Shown here piece after piece: positions 52,243 through 61,518 of a stretch of 64,000 nucleotides of DNA. Source of the DNA: Pelodictyon luteolum (GTDB taxonomy: Bacteria > Bacteroidota > Chlorobiia > Chlorobiales > Chlorobiaceae); contig DYNE01000005.1 of NCBI GenBank assembly GCA_020721225.1, positions 1-64,000 of the forward strand, written 5' to 3'. The stretch's first letter is position 1. Each line of letters opens with the position of its first letter. Both the position numbers and the translations under genes were made by a program. The notes below the pieces were generated by a model. The model saw nothing but the letters and a program-made list of their open reading frames with translations. It was not told the origin of the DNA and searched no databases.

Positions 52243-53649
52243 ATGTACATGCTGAAACCTGAAGAGACAAGGCCGCTGAAAATCCTCCTTATTTCGCCAC
52301 AGGGGAAAATGGATGACGACAGCAACCAGAAACCCCTGTTCCATATGGCGCTTGCCGTTCTGGTAAGCCTGACGCCCCCGCAGCATGAGATCGAACTTGT
52401 CGACGAACACTTCCACGATCCGATAGACTACGATGGCAAGTACGATGTTGTCGGCATTACCTCCAGAACACTTGAAGCCACAAGGGCGTATGAAATTGCC
52501 GACACCTTCAGGGCTCACGGCAAAAAAGTGGTGCTGGGAGGTCTGCATATTTCCTTCAATGCCGAAGAGGCGGCAAAGCATGCCGATTGTATCGTTATCG
52601 GCGAAGCCGATAATCTCTGGACAACGATACTCGACGACGTTGCCGGCAACTCACTGAAATCCACCTATAATTCAAAAGATTTTCCGCCGGTCAAGGAGAT
52701 CACGCCGATCGATTATGCCCGAATTGCAAAAGTGTCGAAACGGGAAAAAGTGGACGGCACGAAATCGATTCCCATCTACGTGACCCGCGGATGCCCCTTC
52801 AACTGCTCGTTCTGCGTAACGCCTAATTTTACGGGAAAACAGTATCGCGCACAGAAACCGGAACTCCTTAAAGAGCAGATCGAGTCCGCAAAAAAGCATT
52901 TCTTCAAGGCGAACGGACGCACAGCGAAACCCTGGTTCATGCTGACGGACGAAAATCTCGGCATCAACAAAAAACGGCTATGGGAGTTCCTCGACCTCCT
53001 CAAGGAGTGCGATATAACCTTCAGCGTCTTTCTGAGCGTCAACTTCCTCGAAGATCCCGAAACCGTTAAAAAGCTCGTGGACGCCGGCTGCAATTTCGTG
53101 CTTGCCGGACTCGAGTCAATCAAGCAGAGCACTCTTGAGGCCTATAACAAGGGACATGTCAATTCAGCAGAAAAGTATTCAAAAATCATCGATGACTGCC
53201 GAAAAGCAGGCCTGAACATTCAGGGAAACTTCCTGATGAATCCAGCGATCGATACCTTCGAAGATATCGACGAATTGGTGAAATTCGTGACAAAGAACCA
53301 TATCTTCATGCCGATTTTTCAGATCATTACCCCTTACCCCGGCACACAGATGTACTGGGAATACAAAAACAAGGGACTGATAACCGATGAAGACTGGGAA
53401 AAATACAATGCACTGCACCTGGTCATCAAATCAGACCGTTACGATCCCCTGCTCTTCCAGTACAAGGTGCTCAAGAGCTATACCGACATCTACTCCTGGC
53501 GCCACATCGCAGCCAGAACCTGGTATAACCCGAAAAAAATGATCAACCTGATCACCAGTCTCGCATTCCGCAACCACCTGCGCAACCAGCTTGCCGAATT
53601 CGAACGTCAGCACGGCATCAATCCCAAAATACTCGAAGGCATAAAATAA
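52243..53649 (+). CDS. bchQ: Bacteriochlorophyllide C-8(2) methyltransferase, radical SAM/B12
   Basis: About 468 residues. An N-terminal cobalamin-binding domain ([36 protein letters not shown]) is followed by a radical SAM core with [13 protein letters not shown] (CX3CX2C, near 185) and a C-terminal region. It methylates the C-8 side chain of chlorosome bacteriochlorophylls. BchR (C-12 methylase) is a close paralog, but adjacency to bchV favours BchQ. Two possible ATG starts, 52243 and 52249; no clear Shine-Dalgarno. Confidence 0.88.
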   Translation: MYMLKPEETRPLKILLISPQGKMDDDSNQKPLFHMALAVLVSLTPPQHEIELVDEHFHDPIDYDGKYDVVGITSRTLEATRAYEIADTFRAHGKKVVLGGLHISFNAEEAAKHADCIVIGEADNLWTTILDDVAGNSLKSTYNSKDFPPVKEITPIDYARIAKVSKREKVDGTKSIPIYVTRGCPFNCSFCVTPNFTGKQYRAQKPELLKEQIESAKKHFFKANGRTAKPWFMLTDENLGINKKRLWEFLDLLKECDITFSVFLSVNFLEDPETVKKLVDAGCNFVLAGLESIKQSTLEAYNKGHVNSAEKYSKIIDDCRKAGLNIQGNFLMNPAIDTFEDIDELVKFVTKNHIFMPIFQIITPYPGTQMYWEYKNKGLITDEDWEKYNALHLVIKSDRYDPLLFQYKVLKSYTDIYSWRHIAARTWYNPKKMINLITSLAFRNHLRNQLAEFERQHGINPKILEGIK

Positions 53650-53858
53650 CCCGACCCCGTCTCAGCAGCACACCGCGCCTTAAAAAGGATGCGGCGGTGC
53701 TGTGGCAGCAAAAATCGGAAACGGGGATCCTCCGTTTGAACACCATCTCCTGTTTTTTTCATTGTATTTCACCCGTAATACTATATTCAAGCGGCAAAAC
53801 CATCACCAGCTGCTGCAACTACATATAAATCAGTACGATATCCAAACAACACTCCATA

Positions 53859-54601
53859 ATGAAACACTTCACGAAAAAACGACAGGGATAATCCTGCTTT
53901 CGTCACTCGTCCTTTTTACCGCATGTTCAAAATCCGACAACCCGGTATCCAACGCACTCTCTTCACTCTCTTCTGAATCCCAACCAAAACGTTACGAGAT
54001 AAAATCAGGTATCGTGCACTATGAACCGCTGAATCTCATGGGCATGGGAACAACTACCGAAACCCTCTATTTCGACGATTATGGCCGAAAAGAGGCCGTG
54101 GAAACGATTACGGAATCAAACGTGATGGGAATCAAAACCTATGAACACCGGGTTCAGATCACGGACGGTACGATCGTAATTTCCTGCGAAATCAAGAAAA
54201 CCGTCAACGGCAAGGATGAAACAAGCAAGGTTGCCCAGAAGGGAGATATCAGCGCATTTCAGGACATGGCGAAGATGATGGCCACGACGATGGACATCAA
54301 CGACCTGAAGAAAAATATGGATTATCGCGAGGAGGGAACGGAAACGATCGCAGGCGTAACCGGCAAAAAGTATTCGATAGCCATGAACAAGGTACAGCCC
54401 GATACACGCATTTACGGTGTCATGTACAAAAACATCGTGATGAAAAGCGAAACGGGCACCGTCAGCAAAAAAGCCGAACGTATCGAGGAAAACGCAGCCG
54501 TACCGGCATCGAAATTCGCAATTCCGGAGGGATACACCGTGGAAGAGGTCAACCTTGCCGAAGAGATGGAAAAGACTGGCTTGGGAGAATCTGAAGAGTA
54601 A
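53859..54601 (+). CDS. Secreted lipoprotein with an apparent frameshift in the signal peptide
   Basis: The long frame encodes IILLSSLVLFTACSKSD, a lipobox with Cys, then a ~225-residue periplasmic domain (YEIKSGIVHYEPL, TETLYFDDYGRKEAVETI, IPEGYTVEEVNL). No in-frame start precedes the lipobox closely; the nearest (GTG 53702) would add ~70 implausible residues. An ATG at 53859 reads MKHFTKK in another frame and stops after ten codons. One more A in the six-A tract at 53874-53879 would join them as MKHFTKKTTGIILL. So this is either a recent frameshift, slippage-dependent expression, or a sequencing error. The domain looks DUF4412-like; family not confirmed. Confidence 0.65.
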
Positions 54602-54632
54602 GAAAAAAACCGACAATCAACATCGCGGAATA

Positions 54633-54663
54633 CCGGACGCCGTCACCCGGCAAAAGCGTCCGG
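54633..54663 (+). terminator. Hairpin after the lipoprotein gene
   Basis: CCGGACGC/GCGTCCGG, 8-bp stem with a 15-nt loop, 31 nt after the stop. It lacks a strong U-run (GTCTTC follows), so it is a weak terminator or an RNA-stabilising end. Confidence 0.4.
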
Positions 54664-54875
54664 TCTTCAAGCCCTTAACGCTATATGGTCAATGCCCCCC
54701 TCTCTCCTCCGTCGGCTGTTGCTGCACACCGTACTCCGAAACCATTGCCATTGAAAACGAATTCTCCCGACTGAGCGCTGGGAGCTTGTTCAGGCTGATT
54801 CCCGGCATCATAACGGAAGGCAACGGAAAAAGAGCGATTTCCCGCTGAAAAAAAACCTTCCTGCGGCTACGAATA

Positions 54876-55934
54876 CTATTTACGGAACCTCCAGTACCGC
54901 CCTTTCGGGGTATCGACCGGCTGGAGAGAAAAACGCTCCGAGGCGGGAAGCCCGCGATTGATGATGTAGAACATGTCCCCAAGCACGCTTCTCGATTGCC
55001 CGTAATAGGAGTGTCCGAGAAAACCGTCGCTGGCGTCTGTGGCATCAACGGTTTCGATGCCCGGAACGATAAGCGGAATATCTCCGACTTCACCGGCCCT
55101 CGGATTGCCGTTGACATTTTCAGAGATCCTGAGCGCATTGTCCGAACGCGAAGCGTAGAGCGTTACCGGCACTCCGTTGCCGGCCAGGGATGGTGCAAGT
55201 TCCCGTCTGAAGCGTTCCGCATTGATATCCGGCGCGGCGAGCACGATGGCTGCGAAACGGGAAAGCAGTTCGGGGCGCTCTTTTGCAAGCATGATGAAAG
55301 CCGAGGTCAGGGCACGGGTTCCCATGCTGTGGGCAAGCAGATAGATGCCTGCGTTGCCGGAACGCTCGGCTATACCGGAAAGAAAACGATATAGATTGCC
55401 TTCGGTTTCGACAACGCTCCGTTCGTCCTCACGATATGAGCCGAGCGAAGCGTCCGATGGCCAGCTGTAGACCAGCGGCGTGCCTCTGAAATCGAGATCG
55501 GAGGTCATCTGGGCCATGCGCAGGGCGGCGGTCTCGAAACTTATATTGAAACCGTGAACAAATACCAGAGCAGTTTTCCGGTTGCCGTCCCGCTGCATGA
55601 AGAGCCCCAGTTTATCAAAAAAAACCTGCTTGTCGAGGGTCTCGATCGATAGAAGTTCAAAATGACGTTCCGGATGCATACGCAGCACCGGCATTTCAAG
55701 CTCGGCTATCCGGTGCTTTTGCGGCACCGAAACAGTGCAGGTACCATACTGCAGCGGAGCATGATCCGAATTGTAAAACTCCCCCGGTTCGCTGCTTCCG
55801 GACCTGGCCCGGTCGGTCGCGTAAAACAGCGAAAGAATCGGGCGTTGCTGCACAGCCTGAAAGGAGGCTGTGCACCCGGCAAGTTCCAGCGCCAGCAACA
55901 GCATGGCAAAAACAGTTCTGAACGTATGTATCAT
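54876..55934 (-). CDS. Alpha/beta-hydrolase lipoprotein (DUF900 family)
   Basis: About 352 residues. The signal peptide has lipobox ALELAGC (Cys ~20). The DUF900 pattern follows: ILSLFYATDRAR, LVFVHGFNISFETAALR (oxyanion region), PLVYSWPSDASLGSY, and the nucleophile elbow LLAHSMGTRAL with the catalytic Ser near 205. Asp and His candidates lie in the last third (LAAPDIN; GHSYYGQS). Probably an envelope esterase or lipase. Start ATG 55934 is chosen for the signal peptide. Single gene convergent with the lipoprotein. Confidence 0.8.
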   Translation of the reverse strand: MIHTFRTVFAMLLLALELAGCTASFQAVQQRPILSLFYATDRARSGSSEPGEFYNSDHAPLQYGTCTVSVPQKHRIAELEMPVLRMHPERHFELLSIETLDKQVFFDKLGLFMQRDGNRKTALVFVHGFNISFETAALRMAQMTSDLDFRGTPLVYSWPSDASLGSYREDERSVVETEGNLYRFLSGIAERSGNAGIYLLAHSMGTRALTSAFIMLAKERPELLSRFAAIVLAAPDINAERFRRELAPSLAGNGVPVTLYASRSDNALRISENVNGNPRAGEVGDIPLIVPGIETVDATDASDGFLGHSYYGQSRSVLGDMFYIINRGLPASERFSLQPVDTPKGRYWRFRK

Positions 55935-56045
55935 TGATGGCCTGCCATTCGTTACAGGATTCGGGTCCCGAACAGGCAACCAGAGCACGACGTGCTCTAC
56001 AGTAGCAATATAGATACCCCGGAGCATTTATCTACAAACGGAAAA

Positions 56046-56096
56046 AGGAGTATAGCTTCGCAGGAGTATCATTCGCTCCGCGAACGATACTCCTGA
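56046..56096. repeat. REP-like hairpin array, locus D
   Basis: AGGAGTATAGCTTCGCAGGA, then GTATCATTCGCTCCGCGAAC, then GATACTCCTGATCTCCGCC. Same spacers and stems as loci A to C, followed by module E. Lies in the 491-nt spacer upstream of the hydrolase gene. Confidence 0.75.
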
Positions 56097-56120
56097 TCTC
56101 CGCCAACAAACTGCTCACTA

Positions 56121-56202
56121 TCCACAATTCTTATCTTTCCATTCCATCATCGCTTGATCCCGGATTATAAGTGTATTATTGAAACAGAAGTGGAATAACA
56201 CC
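56121..56202 (+). repeat. Conserved AT-rich module E, copy 3
   Basis: TCCACAATTCTTATCTTTCC, then CATCGCTTGATCCCGGATTA, then TAAGTGTATTATTGAAACAG, then AAGTGGAATAACAC. Clear relative of 20811-20882 at a distance of 35 kb. It ends about 220 nt before the small gene at 56426. Confidence 0.8.
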
Positions 56203-56425
56203 GATAAACACAGCGATCAAAACCTGTAATATAACTTTTCGGACAAGCACAGACGTACTATACAGATGAATTGCCTATTTTGTGATCTTGCCAGGATTGC
56301 CTTATGATTGTGTATAAAATCTCTGAACATTAGCCCCTTCAGGTGTATGCAGTCCCATCAATGGACTGTGGAAAGAATAATATTATATCAAAACGAATAA
56401 AATCAATGTTCGGTGTGGAGGTAAA

Positions 56426-56698
56426 ATGAGCAATAATATACTAAAAAAATACATAAAAAGAGCTGAACAAATTATCGGGAAACGCACCCCCGCTGAAATC
56501 GCACACGACGATGCAGTCTTAGCCGGGTTGGAGATGGGCTTCCCCATAGAGGCTGCGCTCGCGAACGCTGCGCAGAAACACCCGTCCGAAGCACTGCAAT
56601 GGGATAATTACAACATAGGCAACATCGCATCGCATTACGACTACCTGAAAGAACATGCCCGGATCCTGAAAATGATGCAGGGCAATAAACCAGCATGA
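56426..56698 (+). CDS. Small soluble protein, unknown
   Basis: 90 residues, no signal peptide or TM: MSNNILKKYIKRAEQIIGKR, a helical middle (VLAGLEMGFPIEAALANAAQ) and LKEHARILKMMQGNKPA at the end. A strong Shine-Dalgarno (GGAGG, 5 nt before the ATG) supports expression. Codon usage is more AT-leaning than in the surrounding core genes. No family recognised. Confidence 0.6.
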   Translation: MSNNILKKYIKRAEQIIGKRTPAEIAHDDAVLAGLEMGFPIEAALANAAQKHPSEALQWDNYNIGNIASHYDYLKEHARILKMMQGNKPA

Positions 56699-56871
56699 CA
56701 TTGCAAAGCTCTTGCATACACATTTCCTCGTCACGAAAGCTTTCGGGTGAAAGGGAACAGATTTCAAGCACCAGCAAAACCGACTTATCAATCAAATAAC
56801 AAAAAAGAGTAAGAAATCAGGGCCGTAAGTAAACGAGATAAAAAAACACATCGAGCCAATTTCTCCGCCGA

Positions 56872-57252
56872 TCATCCACGCATCAACATACTGACCCCTG
56901 CCCTTGAAATACCCGGCATCCTTGCAACATCCGCATGCAACGATCCCAATTCAATCACGAACTTTCTTCCAGAATTCCGTCTTATCGAAGAGTACTCCCT
57001 GTTCCGACTACCAGCCTGAAGTACTTCCACCGACAATCCTTTTTCAGAGGACTGCCGTTCGAGCATCCCATGGACATCGACCTGTCTCAACCTCATCGAC
57101 ACCATATCTTTCTGTAACTCCCCCACATCGCCGAGAACCTCTTCGACAAACTCTCCGCTTTCCAAAATCCGCTCATCGCTGAACTGCCGCTCGCCCCGCT
57201 GCCGCATCGACTTTCCTGCAAAAAAACCATATCCGATTCTTAGCCACAACAC
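56872..57252 (-). pseudogene. C-terminal remnant of a REP-associated (RAYT-like) Y1 transposase
   Basis: The open frame reads IGYGFFAGKSMRQRGERQFS, then DERILESGEFVEEVLGD, then ELGSLHADVARMPGISRAGV, then SMLMRG. The DER(I/V)LGSG(D/E)FVE stretch and the closing helix-turn-helix are characteristic of the C-terminal half of IS200-like transposases that carry a DnaA-type HTH. The catalytic Y1 domain with HUH and Tyr is absent upstream, so this is a 5'-truncated relic; the middle also looks altered. It lies 670 nt from module E copy 3. Confidence 0.55.
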
Positions 57253-57559
57253 CTCCTCTCGTATCAGGATGCGGAATAAGCAATGCCCCTGTCAAGCCCG
57301 ATTCATAATGCTATAAATGCCGTAATGCGGAGTGTCTCGTAATGAGACATATCGGACTGATAAAATCGTATTTCAAAGCATCATGAAACAACTCTATCCA
57401 ATAATAATAATTAATCTAATTATATATAAAAGCCATAAAACACTTCTATAAAACAATATAGACAATACAAAGCTCTCCTGTTCTGAAGCCTGGCATAGTA
57501 CTTGTGACTATACAGCCAGAAATCTTCAATGAACGAAATGACTGAACGGGAGAGTCAAC
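57253..57559. other. AT-rich spacer before the secreted zincin gene
   Basis: 307 nt with no CDS. It contains GTCTC-GTAAT-GAGAC (a small hairpin near 57331-57347) and, 54 nt before the ATG at 57560, TGGCATAGTACTTGTG. The latter approaches a sigma-54 site but has GT where GC is expected at the -12 position. Low GC suggests foreign or degenerate DNA. Confidence 0.4.
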
Positions 57560-58213
57560 ATGAAAAAGAGCTTCATCACTACACTGGCAACAACCGCGAT
57601 ACTGGTCATCAGCTCGATATTCACAACTGGAGTTTCTTATGCATCGATCTTCCTGCCAGCGGCTACGCTGCAGGAAGCCGAACAGATCGCCAAACAGTCT
57701 TATCGCTTCATCATCTACAAAAACAGCCAATACGGAGAATCCATACCTGAGGAAGCACGCCTGGATCGCCTCAACAGAATCAATCGCGAACTCCATAGAA
57801 TGCAGGAAGAACTTGCGCTTAACCTCCCCGTCGTCAGCAGATTACACATGATCGCAAGAAACAGGGGAATCTATAATCCGACACGTGATGAAATCGTTTT
57901 CTCGATGAAAAACACGGAGCATACGATCCGCCATGAGTTAGGACACGTCATTGATATCAGGATGGGGATCAACAACTCCGAATGGAAAAATCTGGTCAGA
58001 ACCCTTCAGGAAAAATACGGTTTCGCTCCGAGTTCCTATGCAAGAACAAACGATGCCGAATACTGGGCCGAAGCTTTCGCATACTATACTTCCCCGGAGT
58101 ATGGAAAGAGCATCAAGAAATATCCGGTGGAACTTGAACGCTATATGGTCAAAGTTCTTGATGGCATGAAAAATACAGGAGGAAGCAATCTGGCATACAA
58201 CAAGAACAAGTAA
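57560..58213 (+). CDS. Secreted HExxH zinc-metallopeptidase-like protein
   Basis: 217 residues. A signal peptide (MKKSFITTLATTAILVISSI, cleaved near SYA-S) is followed by a mature domain with HELGHVID (HExxH, near 132-139). Some 35 residues later NDAEYWAEAFAYY offers a glutamate as third zinc ligand (gluzincin-like; similar layout to the ATLF/lethal-factor type peptidase domain). All key residues are present, so it looks active. GGGAGAG precedes the ATG. No immunity or partner gene is adjacent. Its target is unknown; cell-wall or host/predator proteins are possible. Confidence 0.65.
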   Translation: MKKSFITTLATTAILVISSIFTTGVSYASIFLPAATLQEAEQIAKQSYRFIIYKNSQYGESIPEEARLDRLNRINRELHRMQEELALNLPVVSRLHMIARNRGIYNPTRDEIVFSMKNTEHTIRHELGHVIDIRMGINNSEWKNLVRTLQEKYGFAPSSYARTNDAEYWAEAFAYYTSPEYGKSIKKYPVELERYMVKVLDGMKNTGGSNLAYNKNK

Positions 58214-58475
58214 TGAAACTCTCTTCCTGGAAAATTTTATTCAGCAAGCCCTATATTATTCTCTGCCTTTCAATCGCTGCACCGTTGTACACTATACCCC
58301 GAAACGGTTGTACAATTTCACCGGAATAGTCACTACAAAGGCGAAAACAAAATGACCCCTTGATTTTATTGGCTTTCCGGGCGAGTCAGGGATGCAAGTG
58401 TATGAAGTCAGTACCCGCTTTATTTCATTGATTTGTGGCGACCATGGTTACATTTTCTCCGGGAATTCAGGCTAC
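58214..58475. other. Spacer with possible insertion-sequence debris
   Basis: No CDS is supported. Stretches such as AACAAAATGACCCCTTGATT and GGCGACCATGGTTACATTTT recall the terminal regions of IS21-type elements, but no transposase fragment is readable. A short inverted motif GGTTGTACA(C/A) occurs twice near 58283 and 58309. Confidence 0.25.
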
Positions 58476-58505
58476 AAAAAAAAGCGGCATAAAAGCCGCC
58501 TTTTT
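58476..58505. terminator. Terminator downstream of hcp
   Basis: A8-GCGGC-ATAAAA-GCCGC-C-T5: a 5-bp GC stem extended by A/T pairing, 28 nt after the hcp stop on the minus strand, with runs usable in both directions. Confidence 0.85.
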
Positions 58506-58532
58506 CAGAAAACATGGTTAATTCCGAAACGA

Positions 58533-60161
58533 TCAGGCACCTGCCATCATCGCCTCCACATCCTCCTCAACCGTTCCGATACCCTTGATGCCGAACTTCT
58601 CGACAAGCACCGCTGCCACGTTTGGCGTGAGAAATTCGGGAAGCGTCGGTCCGAGACGGATGCCTTTCACTCCGAGATAGAGTAGCGCAAGCAGCACGGT
58701 AACGGCTTTCTGCTCGTACCAGGCGATGTCGAAGGAGATCGGAAGGTCATTGATGTCCTCCAGACCGAACACCTCCTTGAGCTTCAGCGCGATGACGGCA
58801 AGCGAGTAGCTGTCGTTGCACTGGCCGGCGTCGAGCACGCGAGGAATGCCGCCGATATCGCCGAGCTGCAGCTTGTTGTAGCGGTACTTCGCGCAACCGG
58901 CCGTCAGGATGATTGTATTGTCAGGCAGCGCTCCCGCCACATCGGTATAGTACTGGCGCGAGTTGTGGCGTCCGTCGCATCCGGCCATCACCACGAACCG
59001 CTTGATCGCACCGGACTTCACGGCATCGACAACCTTGTCGGCAAGCGCAAGCACCTGATTATGCGCAAAGCCGCCCACGATCTCGCCGTTCTCGATCTCT
59101 TTCGGCGCAGGGCATCCTTTTGCCTGTTCGACCAGCATGGAAAAATCCTTGCTGCCGCCTTCGGGACGCGCGGCGATATGTTTGAGCCCTGCGTAACCAG
59201 CCATGCCTGTGGTGTACATCCGGTTGCGGTAGGACTCCCTCACCGGCACTATGCAGTTGGTGGTCATGAGAATCGGCCCATTGAACGACTCGAACTCGCG
59301 GTCCTGCGCCCACCATGAGTTGCCGTAGTTGCCGACGAAATGCTTGTACTTCTTGAACGCCGGATAGTAATGTGCCGGAAGCATCTCGCAGTGGGTATAG
59401 ACGTCCACACCGGTTCCCTCGGTCTGCTTGAGCAGCTCCTCCATGTCGCGCAGGTCGTGGCCGGAGATGAGGATGCCGGGATTCGTGCCGACACCGGTAC
59501 TGACCGTGGTGATTTCAGGATTGCCGTAGGTTTCGGTGTTGGCCTTGTCCAGCAGCGCCATGGCTTTCACGGCGACGCCTCCGGTTTCGAGCACCAGAGC
59601 GGTAAGCTCGTCGGCGCCGAGCGGTTTAAGCAGCGATGCAAGCCCCTTCACATAGAAATCGTAGATCTCCTGATCTTCGTAACCGAGTACCGCTGCATGA
59701 TCGGTGTAGGCCGCAAGCCCCTTGAGGCCGTAGAGCACAAGGCTTTTCAGCGAACGGAGATCCTCATTCTCGCTGAGCGATTCGATGCCGCACGTCACGG
59801 CTTTCTGCAGAAACTCGTCCCTCGTGCGTCCGTTCCAGACTGCGGCATCGTGTGAAGGTACCTCACCAAGCGAACCCTTCAGCTCGTCGCGCCTGTCGAG
59901 CGTAGTGCAAATCTGCCGGACGATGGCCTCGTCGTCGAAGTTGGTGTTGGTAACAGTCACGAAGAGCGACTCGCTGATCAGCCGGCCGTACTCCGCCGGA
60001 ATCTGACCTTCAATACCTTCAGCGCAGAGCGCAAGCCCTTCGGCGGCATACACCAGCACATCCTGCAGTTTTGCAGTCCACTCATCCTTGCCGCAAACCC
60101 CTCTTGCCGTACAGCCGGTTCCCCTGACGCTCTCCTGGCATTGATCGCAATACATTCCCAT
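58533..60161 (-). CDS. hcp: Hydroxylamine reductase / hybrid cluster protein, class I
   Basis: A 542-residue Fe-S protein that reduces NO (and hydroxylamine in vitro), important in nitrosative stress. N-terminal cluster ligands [19 protein letters not shown] (CX2CX8CX5C) mark the class I form typical of anaerobes. Hybrid-cluster residues follow ([13 protein letters not shown] with His/Glu/Cys, [43 protein letters not shown]). GGAGG lies 5 nt before the ATG. Last gene of the Rrf2-ferredoxin-TPR-hcp run. Confidence 0.95.
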   Translation of the reverse strand: MGMYCDQCQESVRGTGCTARGVCGKDEWTAKLQDVLVYAAEGLALCAEGIEGQIPAEYGRLISESLFVTVTNTNFDDEAIVRQICTTLDRRDELKGSLGEVPSHDAAVWNGRTRDEFLQKAVTCGIESLSENEDLRSLKSLVLYGLKGLAAYTDHAAVLGYEDQEIYDFYVKGLASLLKPLGADELTALVLETGGVAVKAMALLDKANTETYGNPEITTVSTGVGTNPGILISGHDLRDMEELLKQTEGTGVDVYTHCEMLPAHYYPAFKKYKHFVGNYGNSWWAQDREFESFNGPILMTTNCIVPVRESYRNRMYTTGMAGYAGLKHIAARPEGGSKDFSMLVEQAKGCPAPKEIENGEIVGGFAHNQVLALADKVVDAVKSGAIKRFVVMAGCDGRHNSRQYYTDVAGALPDNTIILTAGCAKYRYNKLQLGDIGGIPRVLDAGQCNDSYSLAVIALKLKEVFGLEDINDLPISFDIAWYEQKAVTVLLALLYLGVKGIRLGPTLPEFLTPNVAAVLVEKFGIKGIGTVEEDVEAMMAGA

Positions 60162-60206
60162 TAGATCCTCCGTTGTGTTGTTTTCGGGAAGGTTCCCTGT
60201 TTTTGT

Positions 60207-60614
60207 TCATGTCCGGGGTCCCACCAGAGCGGCAATCTTTCTATCCCCCGCCGCACCCTCGCTGTCCCCTTTTTTCTCTTTCAATAAAGCCCTTTGCATG
60301 AACGCCGTGCAGAGCAGGCGTTTGTTGTTCGGACGGCGCTCTATGATCGCACTGCAATCCTCGATGGCATCGTCGATCTCTCCCAGTTCGGCTCGGGCGA
60401 TTGCCCGGTTGCCGTAAGCCATAACCGCCTCGCGGAACCGCAGCCCGAGCTTCAGCGCCATGGTGTAGTCCGCCACGGCACCCGTGAAGTCCCCGGTGCT
60501 GCTCTTCGCGTTGGCACGGTCATACCACCCTTCGGCATGTTCCGGATGGCGATCGATAACCTTCGTGATCTCCTCGGCGGTGCCGCGATACCCTCCAAGC
60601 GCGTCTTTCAGCAT
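60207..60614 (-). CDS. TPR-repeat protein in the hcp operon
   Basis: 135 residues with about three tetratricopeptide repeats (PEHAEGWYDRANAKSSTGDF, then AVADYTMALKLGLRFREAVM, then AYGNRAIARAELGEIDDAIE). No signal peptide. It starts 1 nt after the ferredoxin gene and ends 45 nt before hcp, so it is within the operon. Probably a scaffold; role unknown. Confidence 0.85.
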   Translation of the reverse strand: MLKDALGGYRGTAEEITKVIDRHPEHAEGWYDRANAKSSTGDFTGAVADYTMALKLGLRFREAVMAYGNRAIARAELGEIDDAIEDCSAIIERRPNNKRLLCTAFMQRALLKEKKGDSEGAAGDRKIAALVGPRT

Positions 60615-60615
60615 T

Positions 60616-61518
60616 TTACACCCACTCCTCGCTGAGTTTGTTCCCCTGCACGCCGATAACGATCTTCCTGACCGGAACCTTGCGCTTTGCGCGCTTCTGC
60701 GCTTCCGAAACGATCGACATGAGCCCTCCGCAGCAAGGAACCTCCATGATGACCACCGTGATGGTGTTGATGCGCGCCATGTCTATCATGGCCACAAGCT
60801 TTTCGACATAAACATCCATGCCGCTGTCGAGCTTCGGGCATGCGACGGCAAGCGTCCTGCCGCGAAGCAGCGAGCGGTGGAAATCTCCGGCAGCAAATGC
60901 CGTACAGTCGGCGGCAAGCAACAGATCGGAACCCTCGTAGTAAGGAGCCAGCGGAGAGACGAGGTGCAGCTGAATCGGCCATTGGCGAAGTTCGCTGGAA
61001 GCCGCAGTCTCGCGAGCTGCAGGCGTCGCTGACGCAGAATGCCCGTTAACGGAACGGAAATCCATCGTCCGGCTGCCCGGACAGCCTCCGCCGTGATGCC
61101 CATGGGCCTGAGGAGCGTGCTCCGCCTGATGACACGATACCGCAGCCTCCTGGCCCACAAGCTCGAGCGGATTGGAAATGCCTGCCGCTTCGAGATAGTC
61201 GAGCGCATCCTGCAGATAGTCGTGCGCGCCGTGGTCGCGCAGGTGCCGCAGATGCGCGGCGATAACGTTCTGCCCGCCCCTGACGATGCTCTCCTGCATC
61301 ACCCGCTTCTCGTCGTACGGCTCCGCCTCCCGCTCTTCGATACGCATCGCTCCGGTCGGGCAGTGGCCGATGCATGCCCCGAGCCCGTCGCAGAAAAGAT
61401 CGCTGACGAGTCGGGCCTTGCCGTCTATCAGTTGCAGTGCGCCCTCAGGGCATCCCGGTATGCAATCGCCGCAACCCGTGCACTTTTTTTCATCTATGGT
61501 GATGATCTGACGTTTCAT
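60616..61518 (-). CDS. Two-[4Fe-4S] ferredoxin-domain protein of the hcp operon
   Basis: 300 residues. The N-terminal 60 hold two cluster motifs, CTGCGDCIPGC and CDGLGACIGHC. A His-rich linker follows (GHHGGGCPG) and then a C-terminal domain with a CTAFA segment and a VPCCGGLMS double-Cys motif. It is probably the electron donor to Hcp. ATG overlaps the Rrf2 stop by 4 nt (ATGA), showing coupling. Confidence 0.88.
   Translation of the reverse strand: MKRQIITIDEKKCTGCGDCIPGCPEGALQLIDGKARLVSDLFCDGLGACIGHCPTGAMRIEEREAEPYDEKRVMQESIVRGGQNVIAAHLRHLRDHGAHDYLQDALDYLEAAGISNPLELVGQEAAVSCHQAEHAPQAHGHHGGGCPGSRTMDFRSVNGHSASATPAARETAASSELRQWPIQLHLVSPLAPYYEGSDLLLAADCTAFAAGDFHRSLLRGRTLAVACPKLDSGMDVYVEKLVAMIDMARINTITVVIMEVPCCGGLMSIVSEAQKRAKRKVPVRKIVIGVQGNKLSEEWV

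Noticed and set aside
52016-52255. 79-codon Lys/Arg-rich open frame in the bchV-bchQ spacer
   Set aside because: Low-complexity, lacks a ribosome site, overlaps the bchQ start in another frame.
57446-57796. 116-codon minus-strand open frame over the zincin start
   Set aside because: No ribosome site or motifs; overlaps the well-supported plus-strand gene and its promoter.
58371-58470. An IS21-type element end
   Set aside because: Only short resemblances remembered by eye; no transposase piece or clear terminal inverted repeats, so it is reported only as a low-confidence spacer note.
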